Below, in pieces: positions 9,029-16,257 of a stretch of 64,000 nucleotides of DNA. Under the pieces are notes generated by a model. The model had not been told where the DNA came from. It did not search any database and was given only the letters and a program-made list of their open reading frames with translations. Position 1 is the stretch's first letter. The number at the start of each line of letters is the position of its first letter. The stretch is from Streptomyces viridochromogenes. GTDB lineage: Bacteria > Actinomycetota > Actinomycetes > Streptomycetales > Streptomycetaceae. The stretch is from contig NZ_LGUR01000014.1 in NCBI RefSeq assembly GCF_001270495.1, forward strand, positions 1 through 64,000, read 5' to 3'. The position numbers were made by a program, and so were the translations under genes.

Positions 9029-9826
9029 TCAGAGGTGCGCCGCGTGGTCCGGGACGTAGGTCCGCAAGTCGCGCGGCGGTCGCTGGTAGCCGCTCGACTC
9101 CGGCCGTTCGGGCAGGTCAAGGACGGGCGGGAGGACGTCCTGGTACGGCACGGAGTCCAGCAGATGGGCGATCATGTTCACCCGGGCCCGGCGCTTGTCG
9201 TCGCTCTCGACGACGTACCAGGGCGCCTCGGCGATGTCGGTGTGCACCATCATCGCGTCCTTGGCCCGGGAGTAGTCCTCCCAGCGGGTGAGCGACTCCA
9301 GGTCCATGGGGGAGAGCTTCCAGCGGCGCAGAGGGTCCTCCAGGCGGCGCCGGAAGCGGTCCTGCTGCTCCTCGTCGCTCACCGAGAACCAGTACTTGCG
9401 CAGCAGGATCCCGTCCTCCACCAGCATCCGCTCGAAGAGGGGACACTGGCGCAGGAAGAGCTGGTGCTCCTCCTTGGTGCAGAAGCCCATGACGTGCTCG
9501 ACGCCGGCCCGGTTGTACCAGCTGCGGTCGAACAGCACGATCTCCCCGGCGGCGGGCAGATGCTGGATGTACCGCTGGAAGTACCACTGGGTGCGTTCGC
9601 GCTCGGTCGGCCTGGGCAGGGCCGCGATCCGTGCGACCCGCGGGTTGAGATGCTCCGTGACCCGCTTGATGGTGCCGCCCTTGCCCGCCGCGTCCCGCCC
9701 CTCGAAGACCAGGACCAGCCGGGCGCCCTCTGCGCGCACCCACTCCTGGAGCTTCGCCAACTCCATCTGCAGACGCAGCAGTTCCTTCTCGTACGTCTTG
9801 CGCGGCAGCTTCTCCACCTTGATCAC
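9029..9826 (-). CDS. ppk2: Polyphosphate kinase 2
   Basis: A cytoplasmic PPK2-family kinase (265 aa) that uses polyphosphate to phosphorylate nucleotides, typically ADP or GDP. The Walker A loop is GRDAAGKGG (residues 43-51) and the Walker B/lid motif is VLFDRSWYNR (97-106). The C-terminal region carries WKLSPMD and the RWEDYS motif typical of the family. It has a GTG start with a short GAGG site. It is convergent with the universal stress gene and upstream of no other gene. Its company with stress and disaccharide-phosphorylase genes suggests a role in keeping NTP levels under energy limitation. Whether it is specific for mono- or diphosphates cannot be told by reading. Confidence 0.93.
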   Translation of the reverse strand: MIKVEKLPRKTYEKELLRLQMELAKLQEWVRAEGARLVLVFEGRDAAGKGGTIKRVTEHLNPRVARIAALPRPTERERTQWYFQRYIQHLPAAGEIVLFDRSWYNRAGVEHVMGFCTKEEHQLFLRQCPLFERMLVEDGILLRKYWFSVSDEEQQDRFRRRLEDPLRRWKLSPMDLESLTRWEDYSRAKDAMMVHTDIAEAPWYVVESDDKRRARVNMIAHLLDSVPYQDVLPPVLDLPERPESSGYQRPPRDLRTYVPDHAAHL

Positions 9827-9886
9827 CCTTCGGCCTCGCCTCGACGGCGGGTTACCGGACGGCGGCCCAGGACAGCGCCGGAGGTG

Positions 9887-10243
9887 TCACGTGCCGCCGC
9901 TCCCGAACGATCCGCTGCCGCCCTCGGTCCAGCGCGGCCGTTCCTGGGACTGGCTGGGCCGGGAGGGGATGTTGCCGTGGGCGGGCAGGTCGTGCGGGGT
10001 GAGCCGGTGGTCACTCTTCGGCACCTCGGCGGGCTCCCGGTGCTCCCGGATCTCGTGCACCGGGCCCTCGTCGGGCAGCCTGGGCTGCTCTTCGGGACGG
10101 GGCGGACGCGGTTCCCGGCGCCTGATGCGGCTGCCCAGGACGAAGGCGCCGATGAGCAGCGCCACGACGACCACACCGGCCACGAGCAGCCCGACGGCGA
10201 GCGCGCCCCGTGCTGCGGCGATGTCCATCCAAGTGGTGTCCAT
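9887..10243 (-). CDS. DUF6479 family membrane protein
   Basis: A 118-aa protein with one N-terminal membrane helix (about residues 11-34) followed by a charged, Pro-rich cytoplasmic tail with the segment EVPKSDHRLTPHDL. This layout matches the Streptomyces family DUF6479, whose function is unknown. ATG 10243 (MDTTWMD) was preferred over an upstream in-frame start at 10312. The tail ends in a Gly-Ser rich stretch. It is divergent from the Cys-rich copper protein, with a 106-bp shared promoter region, and 60 bp upstream of ppk2 on the same strand. Confidence 0.72.
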   Translation of the reverse strand: MDTTWMDIAAARGALAVGLLVAGVVVVALLIGAFVLGSRIRRREPRPPRPEEQPRLPDEGPVHEIREHREPAEVPKSDHRLTPHDLPAHGNIPSRPSQSQERPRWTEGGSGSFGSGGT

Positions 10244-10349
10244 GGCCCGCGAGTACCCCTGGCCCCGCTCATGAACCCGTTGGTCATGATCGGTCGGCAG
10301 GCAGGGGAACACCGGGTTTGGCGTCGGCGGCTCCGGCTACCCGCCTCGT

Positions 10350-10733
10350 GTGACATCGACTACGTCCCAGCAAGAGCTCGTCCAATTCCTGGAGGACCGC
10401 TTCGCCTGCGCCCAGGCGTGCACCGACTGCGCCCGTGCCTGTGCCCTGCGCGCGAGCCTCATGGATCCGGACGGGACCGAGGAACAGGAACTTGTGCGAC
10501 GCAAGGGCATCCTGTGCGCCGAGGTGTGCGACGCGACCTGCCGTGCGCTGGGCGAGCAGGGCCACATGGACGAGGACGCCGAGAGCGCCCTCCGCGTTCA
10601 GCTGGAATGGACCCGCACGGTCTGCCTGGAGTGCGCACACGTCTTCGACAAGCACCCGGACGCCGAGGACGCCGCGAAGGCGTGCCGCGACTGCGCACGG
10701 GCCTGTACGGACTTCATGACCACGCTCGACTGA
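10350..10733 (+). CDS. Four-helix bundle copper-binding Cys-rich protein (DUF326/Csp type)
   Basis: A 127-aa cytosolic protein rich in Cys (11 residues) arranged in CxxxCxxC patterns on four predicted helices: ACAQACTDCARAC, ILCAEVCDATC, VCLECAHVF and ACRDCARAC. The family resembles the Csp copper-storage proteins, which load Cu(I) inside a four-helix bundle. The GTG start has no visible ribosome site, so the mRNA may be leaderless. It stands alone, divergent from the DUF6479 gene. There is no copper exporter or CsoR nearby, so the metal role is inferred from the family only. Confidence 0.82.
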   Translation: MTSTTSQQELVQFLEDRFACAQACTDCARACALRASLMDPDGTEEQELVRRKGILCAEVCDATCRALGEQGHMDEDAESALRVQLEWTRTVCLECAHVFDKHPDAEDAAKACRDCARACTDFMTTLD

Positions 10734-10775
10734 GCCACGTAGGGCTGAGCCACGTACGGCTGGGTCACGTTCGGC
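10731..10775 (+). repeat. Three 15-bp tandem repeats starting in a stop codon
   Basis: Three adjacent 15-bp copies (10731-10745, 10746-10760, 10761-10775) of a TGAGCCACGTacGGC-type unit. The first two differ at one base and the third at four. The first copy contains the TGA stop of the copper-protein gene, so the array probably arose by slippage just after the coding end. No dyad or known function is apparent. Confidence 0.75.
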
Positions 10776-10891
10776 CGGGGGTGATGGGCCAGGCCGGCCG
10801 TCGTCCTCGCCCGCTCCTCGCCATTCCCAATTTCTGGAACACGTTCTACGGTGTGCGCCGACAGGACCGGTCCTGGGAGCCTGGAGGCGCC

Positions 10892-12070
10892 GTGCATCTC
10901 GAATACACGCCCGAGCAGCAGCGGCTGCGCAGCGAACTGCGCGACTACTTCGCCGAGTTGGTGCCGGACCTCGCCGAGACCCGCTTCACCGAACCGGCGG
11001 CCCAGAAGCGCTACTACCGCAAGACGATCCGGAGGCTCGGCTCGGACGGCTGGCTCGGCGTGGGCTGGCCCAAGGAGTACGGCGGACGCGGTCTGACCAC
11101 GATGGAGCAGTTCATCTTCTTCGACGAGGCCGCCCAGGCGGGCGTCCCGCTGCCCCTGATGGCGCTCAACACGGTCGGCCCGACGATCATGCAGTACGGC
11201 ACGGAGGAGCAGAAGGCGTACTTCCTGCCGAAGATCCTCTCCGGCGAGATCGACTTCGCGATCGGCTACAGCGAGCCCGACGCGGGCACGGACCTGGCCT
11301 CGCTCAGGACGCGGGCGGTACGGGAGGGCGACGAGTACATCGTCAACGGCCAGAAGATCTGGACGACCAATGGCGACACGGCCGACTGGGTCTGGCTCGC
11401 CACCCGCACCGACCCGGACGCCCCGCCCCACAAGGGCATCACCATGCTCCTCGTGCCGACCACCGACCCCGGCTACTCCTGCACGCTCATCAACACCCTC
11501 GCCTCGCACGACACCACGGCCAGCTACTACGAGAACATCCGCGTCCCCGTCTCCCGCCGCGTCGGTGCGGAGCACCAGGGCTGGCGCCTGATCACCAACC
11601 AGCTCAACCACGAGCGCGTCACCCTCGCCGCCCACGGCACCATGGCCATCCGCGCCCTGCACGACGTCCAGCGCTGGGCCATGGAGACCAAGCTGGCCGA
11701 CGGCCGCCGGGTCATCGACCTCCCCTGGGTGCGCCGCCGCCTCGCCCAGACCCACACCAAGCTCGACGCCCTCAAGCTCCTGAACTGGAAGATGGTGAGC
11801 GCCGTGCAGGAGGGCACGCTCACCCCGCAGGACGCCTCGGCGGTGAAGGTCTACGGCTCCGAGGCGCGCCGCGACGCGTACGCCTGGCTGATGGAGATCG
11901 TCGCCGCACCGGGGGCGCTGAAGGAGGGCTCGGCGGGCGCCGTACTCCACGGCGAGCTGGAGCGCGGCTACCGCTCAGCCGTCATCTTCACCTTCGGCGG
12001 CGGCAACAACGAGATCCAGCGGGAGATCATCTCCTGGATCGGGCTCGGGATGCCGAGGGTGCGGCGTTAG
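10892..12070 (+). CDS. Acyl-CoA dehydrogenase
   Basis: An FAD-dependent acyl-CoA dehydrogenase (392 aa), catalysing the alpha,beta-oxidation of an acyl-CoA thioester. The N-terminal helical domain begins HLEYTPEQQRLRSELRDY. The middle beta domain has AIGYSEPDAGTDLASLRTRA and VNGQKIWTT. The C-terminal helical domain ends with TFGGGNNEIQREIISWIGL, the FAD-contacting motif. The GTG start at 10892 is preceded by GGAGG. The much longer frame upstream is non-coding. It resembles actinobacterial enzymes acting on branched or steroid-derived acyl groups (GGGNNEIQREII type), but the substrate is not certain. It is followed by a hydrolase remnant and a TetR gene on the other strand. Confidence 0.92.
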   Translation: MHLEYTPEQQRLRSELRDYFAELVPDLAETRFTEPAAQKRYYRKTIRRLGSDGWLGVGWPKEYGGRGLTTMEQFIFFDEAAQAGVPLPLMALNTVGPTIMQYGTEEQKAYFLPKILSGEIDFAIGYSEPDAGTDLASLRTRAVREGDEYIVNGQKIWTTNGDTADWVWLATRTDPDAPPHKGITMLLVPTTDPGYSCTLINTLASHDTTASYYENIRVPVSRRVGAEHQGWRLITNQLNHERVTLAAHGTMAIRALHDVQRWAMETKLADGRRVIDLPWVRRRLAQTHTKLDALKLLNWKMVSAVQEGTLTPQDASAVKVYGSEARRDAYAWLMEIVAAPGALKEGSAGAVLHGELERGYRSAVIFTFGGGNNEIQREIISWIGLGMPRVRR

Positions 12071-12076
12071 CCCGCT

Positions 12077-12439
12077 GTGACCACAGATCTCACGTCGTAC
12101 GGCGCTCAGCTCAAGGCCATTCGCCGTCGGGGGCTGGATCGGCCCCACGACCTCTCGGTCATCCACCAGCCGGTGCTCGTCGCAAACGGCGAGAGCGACA
12201 GGATGGTTCCGACCCAGAACTCGGTCGACCTGGCGCGGCGAGTGCCGAACGGCGAGTTGGTCCTCTACCCCGACGCCGGCCATGGCGGCATCTTCCAGTT
12301 CCACGGGCAGTTCGTGGAGACGGCTCTCGAGTTCCTCGAGCGGCAAAAGGCGTGCGGTGCGGTCGTAGTCTGGGCCGAGGATGGTGCCTCAGGGTCGTGG
12401 CGCCCTTTGGGTGAGCGGCTCGAGGCGCCCGTTCGCTGA
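12077..12439 (+). pseudogene. C-terminal fragment of an alpha/beta hydrolase
   Basis: About 90 residues match the C-terminal end of alpha/beta hydrolases: PVLVANGESDRMVP carries the catalytic Asp and DAGHGG the catalytic His. The nucleophile elbow and the whole N-terminal half are absent, and the ACD gene ends only seven bases upstream. After the normal end (ALEFLER) the frame runs on with an unrelated tail. It cannot encode an active enzyme, so it is most likely a deletion remnant. The deletion may also have brought the acyl-CoA dehydrogenase gene to its present position. Confidence 0.75.
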
Positions 12440-12458
12440 CGCGACCTCGTCTTCCGCC

Positions 12459-13031
12459 TCACCCCATGAACGCGAGAGCGTTCTCGATCCCCAGCTCCAG
12501 GACCTCATCGGCGCGCTTCTGGTCGGACAGGGCGCGGGACAGCTGCAACGTCCCCACCAGCATGGTGAAGAGCCCGATGGCCTTGGCCTGAGCGGACCGC
12601 GGGTCCTCGGGTGTCAGGCGGGCGGAGATCTCCTCCAGGATGGCCTGCGCGCCGTCGCTGTAGGCCTGCCTGGTCCCGTCCGCGCAGCGGCCGATCTCGT
12701 CGAGAAGGGCGGCGGAGGGGCATCCGAGGCCGGGGTGGTCCCGGTGTTCGGGGGACAGGTACTCGCGAATGAGGTCCTCGAGTCCCGGGCGGCCGGGTCG
12801 CAAGGTGCCGTAGCTCGCGACCTGCGTGTGCAGTTCCTCGGCCACGACATGGGCGACGAGGTCGTCCTTGGACGCGAAGTGGGCGTAGAAGGCTCCGTTG
12901 GTGAGCCCCGCGTCCGCCATCAGCGTGGAGATGCCCGAGCCGTCGATGCCGTCCTGCTTGAACCGGTGGCCGGCCTTCTCGATGATGCGTCGCCGCGTCA
13001 CCTGCTTGTGCTCCTTGGCGTAGCGCACCAC
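12459..13031 (-). CDS. TetR-family transcriptional regulator
   Basis: A 190-aa TetR/AcrR regulator. The helix-turn-helix lies around residues 14-50, with GISTLMADAGLTNGAFYAHFASKDDLV as the recognition region. A C-terminal ligand domain of the TetR_C type contains LGCPSAALLDEI. GTG 13031 was chosen because GGAGGA lies five bases upstream. A longer in-frame version would add a His-rich tail that comes from the neighbouring DNA. The closest relatives control efflux or redox genes. Likely targets are its neighbours, but I see no clear dyad directly upstream. Confidence 0.85.
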   Translation of the reverse strand: MVRYAKEHKQVTRRRIIEKAGHRFKQDGIDGSGISTLMADAGLTNGAFYAHFASKDDLVAHVVAEELHTQVASYGTLRPGRPGLEDLIREYLSPEHRDHPGLGCPSAALLDEIGRCADGTRQAYSDGAQAILEEISARLTPEDPRSAQAKAIGLFTMLVGTLQLSRALSDQKRADEVLELGIENALAFMG

Positions 13032-13149
13032 GAGCTTCCTCCGTTCGCTCCGTAAGGCCCATGCTTCGCACTCACGGGTAATCCATGGCCTGACGTCCGT
13101 AATATCATGGCCGGCGTGCCCATGCCCGGCGTCCGCATGACCGGCGTGC

Positions 13150-13647
13150 TCACGACCGGATGCGGGCACCGGGTCCGAGTCGGGCGGTGACTTCCCCGGG
13201 GGTGAGGGTGGAGTGCTCCGCGGAACACTCGACGATGACGCGGACCGGGGCGTCGCAGTCGGTGTGACGGATGTCCAGTACGGGCCCCCCGGGGCCGAGG
13301 GCGTACGCCTCGCCCCACTGGCTCAGCGCCATCAGGACAGGCCACAGGTCCCAGCCCTTGCGGGTCAGGCGGTACTCGTTGCGGGAGCGGCTGCCCGGCT
13401 CCTGGTAGGGGACGGTCTTGAGGATGCCTGCCGCGATCAGCTTCCGGAGGCGGTCGCTGAGGACGGCCTCGGACAGGCCGATGTGGCGGTGGAAGTCGTC
13501 GAAGCGGCGGACTCCGTTGACGGCGTCCCGCAAGATCAGCAACGTCCATTTCTCTCCGACCACGTCGAGCGTGCGCTGGACGGGGCAGTTCTCCGTGCTC
13601 GCCTCAAGCCACTCCATCCAGCCATCGTAGGGTCCTGGCTTCGTCAT
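13150..13647 (-). CDS. HxlR-family winged-helix regulator
   Basis: A 165-aa HxlR/MarR-like dimeric DNA-binding protein. It opens with CPVQRTLDVVGEKWTLLILRDA, the family hallmark, including the single Cys used as a redox switch in some members. The wing motif SRNEYRLTRKG follows. A C-terminal extension of about 50 aa contains DIRHTDCDAPV. It is divergent from the PaaI-type thioesterase gene, 63 bp away. A TTGACA -35 for that gene overlaps the hxlR start codon, and a perfect palindrome covers the -10. It therefore probably represses the thioesterase gene. Confidence 0.88.
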   Translation of the reverse strand: MTKPGPYDGWMEWLEASTENCPVQRTLDVVGEKWTLLILRDAVNGVRRFDDFHRHIGLSEAVLSDRLRKLIAAGILKTVPYQEPGSRSRNEYRLTRKGWDLWPVLMALSQWGEAYALGPGGPVLDIRHTDCDAPVRVIVECSAEHSTLTPGEVTARLGPGARIRS

Positions 13648-13677
13648 TGACAGTCAGGTGAGACGGAAGCTAGCTTC
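13647..13677 (+). promoter_or_regulatory. Thioesterase promoter with overlapping palindrome
   Basis: TTGACA (13647-13652) and TAGCTT (13671-13676), 18 bp apart, form a good promoter toward the thioesterase gene. A perfect 12-bp palindrome, GAAGCTAGCTTC (13666-13677), covers the -10. This is the expected position for the divergently encoded HxlR regulator to block transcription. Confidence 0.6.
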
Positions 13678-13710
13678 ACTTGCAAAAGTCAGACGGGAAG
13701 GCGCTCGGTC

Positions 13711-14211
13711 GTGGGACGGACACGTACGTATCAATGGGAAGATCCCGCGATCCTGGCGGAGGCCGCCGGACGCATGGCCGGCATCGACTTCCTGCGTGAG
13801 TTGCAGGCGGGGCGACTGCCGGGGCCGCCCATCAACTACTCCATCGACTTCACTCTGGACGAGGTGGAGCCCGGCAGGGCGGTCTTCTCCCTGACGCCGG
13901 GTGAGGAGCACTACAACCCGATCGGCAGCGTGCACGGCGGCATCTTTGCCACCTTGCTCGACTCGGCGGCGGGTTGTGCCGTCCAGTCCACCCTCCCGCA
14001 AGGCATGGCGTACACCTCACTCGACCTGACGGTGAAGTTCCTCCGGCGGATCACCGTGGACACGGGCACGGTGCGCGCCATCGGCACGGTGGTCAGCAAG
14101 GGCCGTCAAACCGCCCTGGCCCAGGCACAGTTGGTCGACGGTACGGACCGTCTGCTCGCCCACGCCACCAGCAGCTGCATGCTCTTCCCGGTGCCTCCCT
14201 CGCAGAGGTGA
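13711..14211 (+). CDS. PaaI-family hotdog thioesterase
   Basis: A 166-aa single hotdog-fold acyl-CoA thioesterase of the PaaI/YdiI type. The conserved catalytic segment NPIGSVHGGIFATLLDSAAG lies near residue 75, and YTSLDLTVKFLRRI forms the following beta strand. Such enzymes hydrolyse aryl- or short acyl-CoA esters in the cytosol. It starts with GTG at 13711 and stands alone, divergent from the HxlR regulator. Its real substrate is unknown. Proximity to acyl-CoA genes suggests a housekeeping or detoxifying role on CoA thioesters. Confidence 0.88.
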   Translation: MGRTRTYQWEDPAILAEAAGRMAGIDFLRELQAGRLPGPPINYSIDFTLDEVEPGRAVFSLTPGEEHYNPIGSVHGGIFATLLDSAAGCAVQSTLPQGMAYTSLDLTVKFLRRITVDTGTVRAIGTVVSKGRQTALAQAQLVDGTDRLLAHATSSCMLFPVPPSQR

Positions 14212-14282
14212 GCCTCGGCGGCGACCGGTATCGGTCTGGGCCGTGACGCCGGACTCCCTCGATCTCGGCGCAGGACGCCGGA

Positions 14283-14685
14283 GTGCGAGGTGAAGCAGCC
14301 TGGTGCGATGACTTCGTGGCGGCCCTGGACGCTGCCCTGGCCGAGACCGAGGCGCGTCTGGCGGAACGTCACGACCCGGAAGGTCATCGCGGAACTCGCC
14401 CCGACCGGAACCGAACCCGAACGGCCCCACTTGACCACCGCCTACCAGGTCATCCTGAACGCCTTCAACATCCACCCCGATCAGGCGTTCCGGGTCCGTG
14501 ATCTACACGGACTCCTCGGCATGCCCACCGACGACCCGGCCATGAACGTCACCCGCGGCCGCTTGGGCGGGCTCACCCGTCAAGGCTTCCTCACTCAACC
14601 CGGACGCGGTCTCTGCCAGAAACGGACTAGCTCCGCTCTTCACGGGCTGGAATCGGCACGGCCGACGGCCGCCACTCTCGCCTGA
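14283..14685 (+). pseudogene. Frameshifted conserved hypothetical gene
   Basis: Two overlapping frames look like halves of one protein. Frame one (from 14283) encodes a helical DDFVAALDAALAETEARLAE segment. Around 14363-14370 the sense moves to the next frame, which continues VTTRKVIAELAPTGTEPE, then a segment with RVRDLHGLLGMPTDDPAMNVTRGRLGGLTRQGFL that reads like a small winged-helix domain ending in a basic tail. A net one-base gain or two-base loss joins them. The 3' end also runs past the probable natural stop and overlaps the acetyltransferase gene. I know similar small proteins from streptomycetes without an assigned function. It looks like a decaying gene. Confidence 0.55.
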
Positions 14686-15220
14686 TCAACCCGAACACCC
14701 ACGAGTCGGATACTTCGCCGTTCACGACGCAGTCTTCCCGCAACGTCCCCTCACGCACGAATCCGATCTTCTCCAGGACCCGGGCGGATGCCTCGTTGCG
14801 CGTATCGGTCTCGGCCTGGACCCGATTCAGGTCCAGTGTGTCGAATGCCCACCGCAGCACGGCGTGCGCGGCCTCCGTCGCGTAGCCGTGGCCCCACATC
14901 GCATCGTCGAGGACGTAGCCCAATGAGGCGCTGCGGTAGTCCGGGTTCCATCCGGTCAGACCGCACCAGCCGACGAAGGCCCCGTCAGAAGCACGGTCGA
15001 TGGCCACCCGCGCCCCGGTTCCTTCATCCTCCATCTCCCGGCACATCGCGATGAAGCGCTCGGCGCGGGCCCGTTCGGTCCATGGCGGGGAGTCCCAGTA
15101 CCGCAGCACGTAGGCGCTGCTGTGCAGCGCGAACAGGGGGTCCGCGTCGGCTTCGGTGAAGGGGCGCAGCCGCAGGCGAGCGGTGTGCAATATGGGGGTG
15201 GCCAAAGTCATGCGCACCAT
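14627..15220 (-). CDS. GNAT N-acetyltransferase (RimJ/RimL type)
   Basis: A 197-aa GNAT-fold acetyltransferase of the RimJ/RimL group, which acetylates amino groups with acetyl-CoA. The N-terminal TARLRLRPFTEADAD strand is typical. The acetyl-CoA binding region is YVLDDAMWGHGYATEAAHAVLRWAFD, and NEASARVLEKIGFVREG is the C-terminal hallmark. ATG 15220 is preceded by GAGGA. The acceptor is unknown. The 3' end overlaps the broken hypothetical gene, and the 5' end is divergent from the MpaB-like oxygenase. Confidence 0.9.
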   Translation of the reverse strand: MVRMTLATPILHTARLRLRPFTEADADPLFALHSSAYVLRYWDSPPWTERARAERFIAMCREMEDEGTGARVAIDRASDGAFVGWCGLTGWNPDYRSASLGYVLDDAMWGHGYATEAAHAVLRWAFDTLDLNRVQAETDTRNEASARVLEKIGFVREGTLREDCVVNGEVSDSWVFGLIRREWRPSAVPIPAREERS

Positions 15221-15337
15221 CCTGTGTCCTCATGGGGCGGGCAGAACACCGAATATCCGATCCCGGTCCGGTCCCGGATCAGTGCAGTTCAGGAACGTTT
15301 CCTTGTGCCAACTAGCGATCCTGGTCACACTGCGAGG

Positions 15338-16195
15338 GTGGACGCCCTACGCAGCGGTGACCCCGGGCTGTTCGGCCCCTCCTCCGTGACCTGGCAGATG
15401 CACGGCGACCCCATGATGTGGGTGGCCGGCATCCGAGCGCTCTACCTCCAGGCCCTGCACCCACGCGCCGTACGCGGCGTCATGCAGAACTCCGACTTCC
15501 GGCGCGACGCCTGGGGCCGGCTGCTGCGCACAGCGAACTTCGTCGGCACCATCACCTACGGCACCACGGAGGCCGCCGAGAAGGCGGGCGCCCGGGTGCG
15601 GAAGATCCACGGCATGCTGGGCGCCACCGACCCGGGCACCGGGGAGCGGTACGGCGTCGACGAACCCGAACTGCTGCTGTGGGTGCACTGCGCCGAGATC
15701 GACTCCTACCTCCAGGTCGCGCGCCGCTCCGGCTTCCGCCTCACCGACGCGCGGGCCGACCGCTACATCGGCGAACACCGGGTCAGCGCCCGGCTGGTCG
15801 GCCTGGACCCCGACGCCGTACCGGCGAACCAGGACGAGATGGCGGCGTACTTCGAGAAGGTGCGCCCCGAGCTCGCCTGCGGACCCGAGGCACGCGCGGT
15901 GGACGACTTCCTGCTCCGCCCGCCGACGCACCCCCTTCTCGTCCCGGCGCGCGAGGTGCTGTGGCGGCGCGTGGCGCACCTGGCGTACGCCGCACTGCCG
16001 CCGTACGCCCACGAGCTGTACGGCAGACCAGCCCCGAAACCCGCCACCGTCACCCGCCAGTTGCGCGCCACGGGCACCTTGCTGCGCTGCGTTCCCGCAC
16101 GTCTGCGCTGGCAACTCCCCCCCAAACACATCCTGCGCGCCATGGCCCGGCTCGGCCCGGGCGTGCGCCCGGCACCGTACAAAGACGGACGATAG
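15338..16195 (+). CDS. MpaB/rubber-oxygenase-like (DUF2236) protein
   Basis: A protein of about 285 aa of the oxygenase MpaB family (DUF2236), related to latex-clearing protein and fungal MpaB. Its segment WVAGIRALYLQALHPRA near the N-terminus carries the family His. YGTTEAAEKAGARVRKIHGML and LLLWVHCAEIDSYL follow, the latter with the second His. Members bind heme and oxidise double bonds or stay uncharacterised. The start is uncertain. GTG 15338 follows a possible promoter TTGTGC-17-CACACT and would be leaderless, while GTG 15305 behind AGGAA is the alternative. It is divergent from the GNAT gene, and the kinase gene begins 62 bp after its stop. Confidence 0.82.
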   Translation: MDALRSGDPGLFGPSSVTWQMHGDPMMWVAGIRALYLQALHPRAVRGVMQNSDFRRDAWGRLLRTANFVGTITYGTTEAAEKAGARVRKIHGMLGATDPGTGERYGVDEPELLLWVHCAEIDSYLQVARRSGFRLTDARADRYIGEHRVSARLVGLDPDAVPANQDEMAAYFEKVRPELACGPEARAVDDFLLRPPTHPLLVPAREVLWRRVAHLAYAALPPYAHELYGRPAPKPATVTRQLRATGTLLRCVPARLRWQLPPKHILRAMARLGPGVRPAPYKDGR

Positions 16196-16257
16196 GTCGC
16201 CATACTGAACGAGCCGGGGGAGGGCGGGCGGACCACAACGGGGGGCGAGCGCGGGAG

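Noticed and set aside
9002..12070. A single 1022-codon frame covering the acyl-CoA dehydrogenase gene
   Set aside because: Only the last 392 codons have homology. The upstream part lies antisense to ppk2 and DUF6479. GTG 10892 with GGAGG is the start.
13028..13169. Upstream extension of the TetR gene to 13169 with a His-rich N-terminus
   Set aside because: The His-rich piece is derived from short repeats in the DNA. GTG 13031 has a good ribosome site and gives the normal TetR start.
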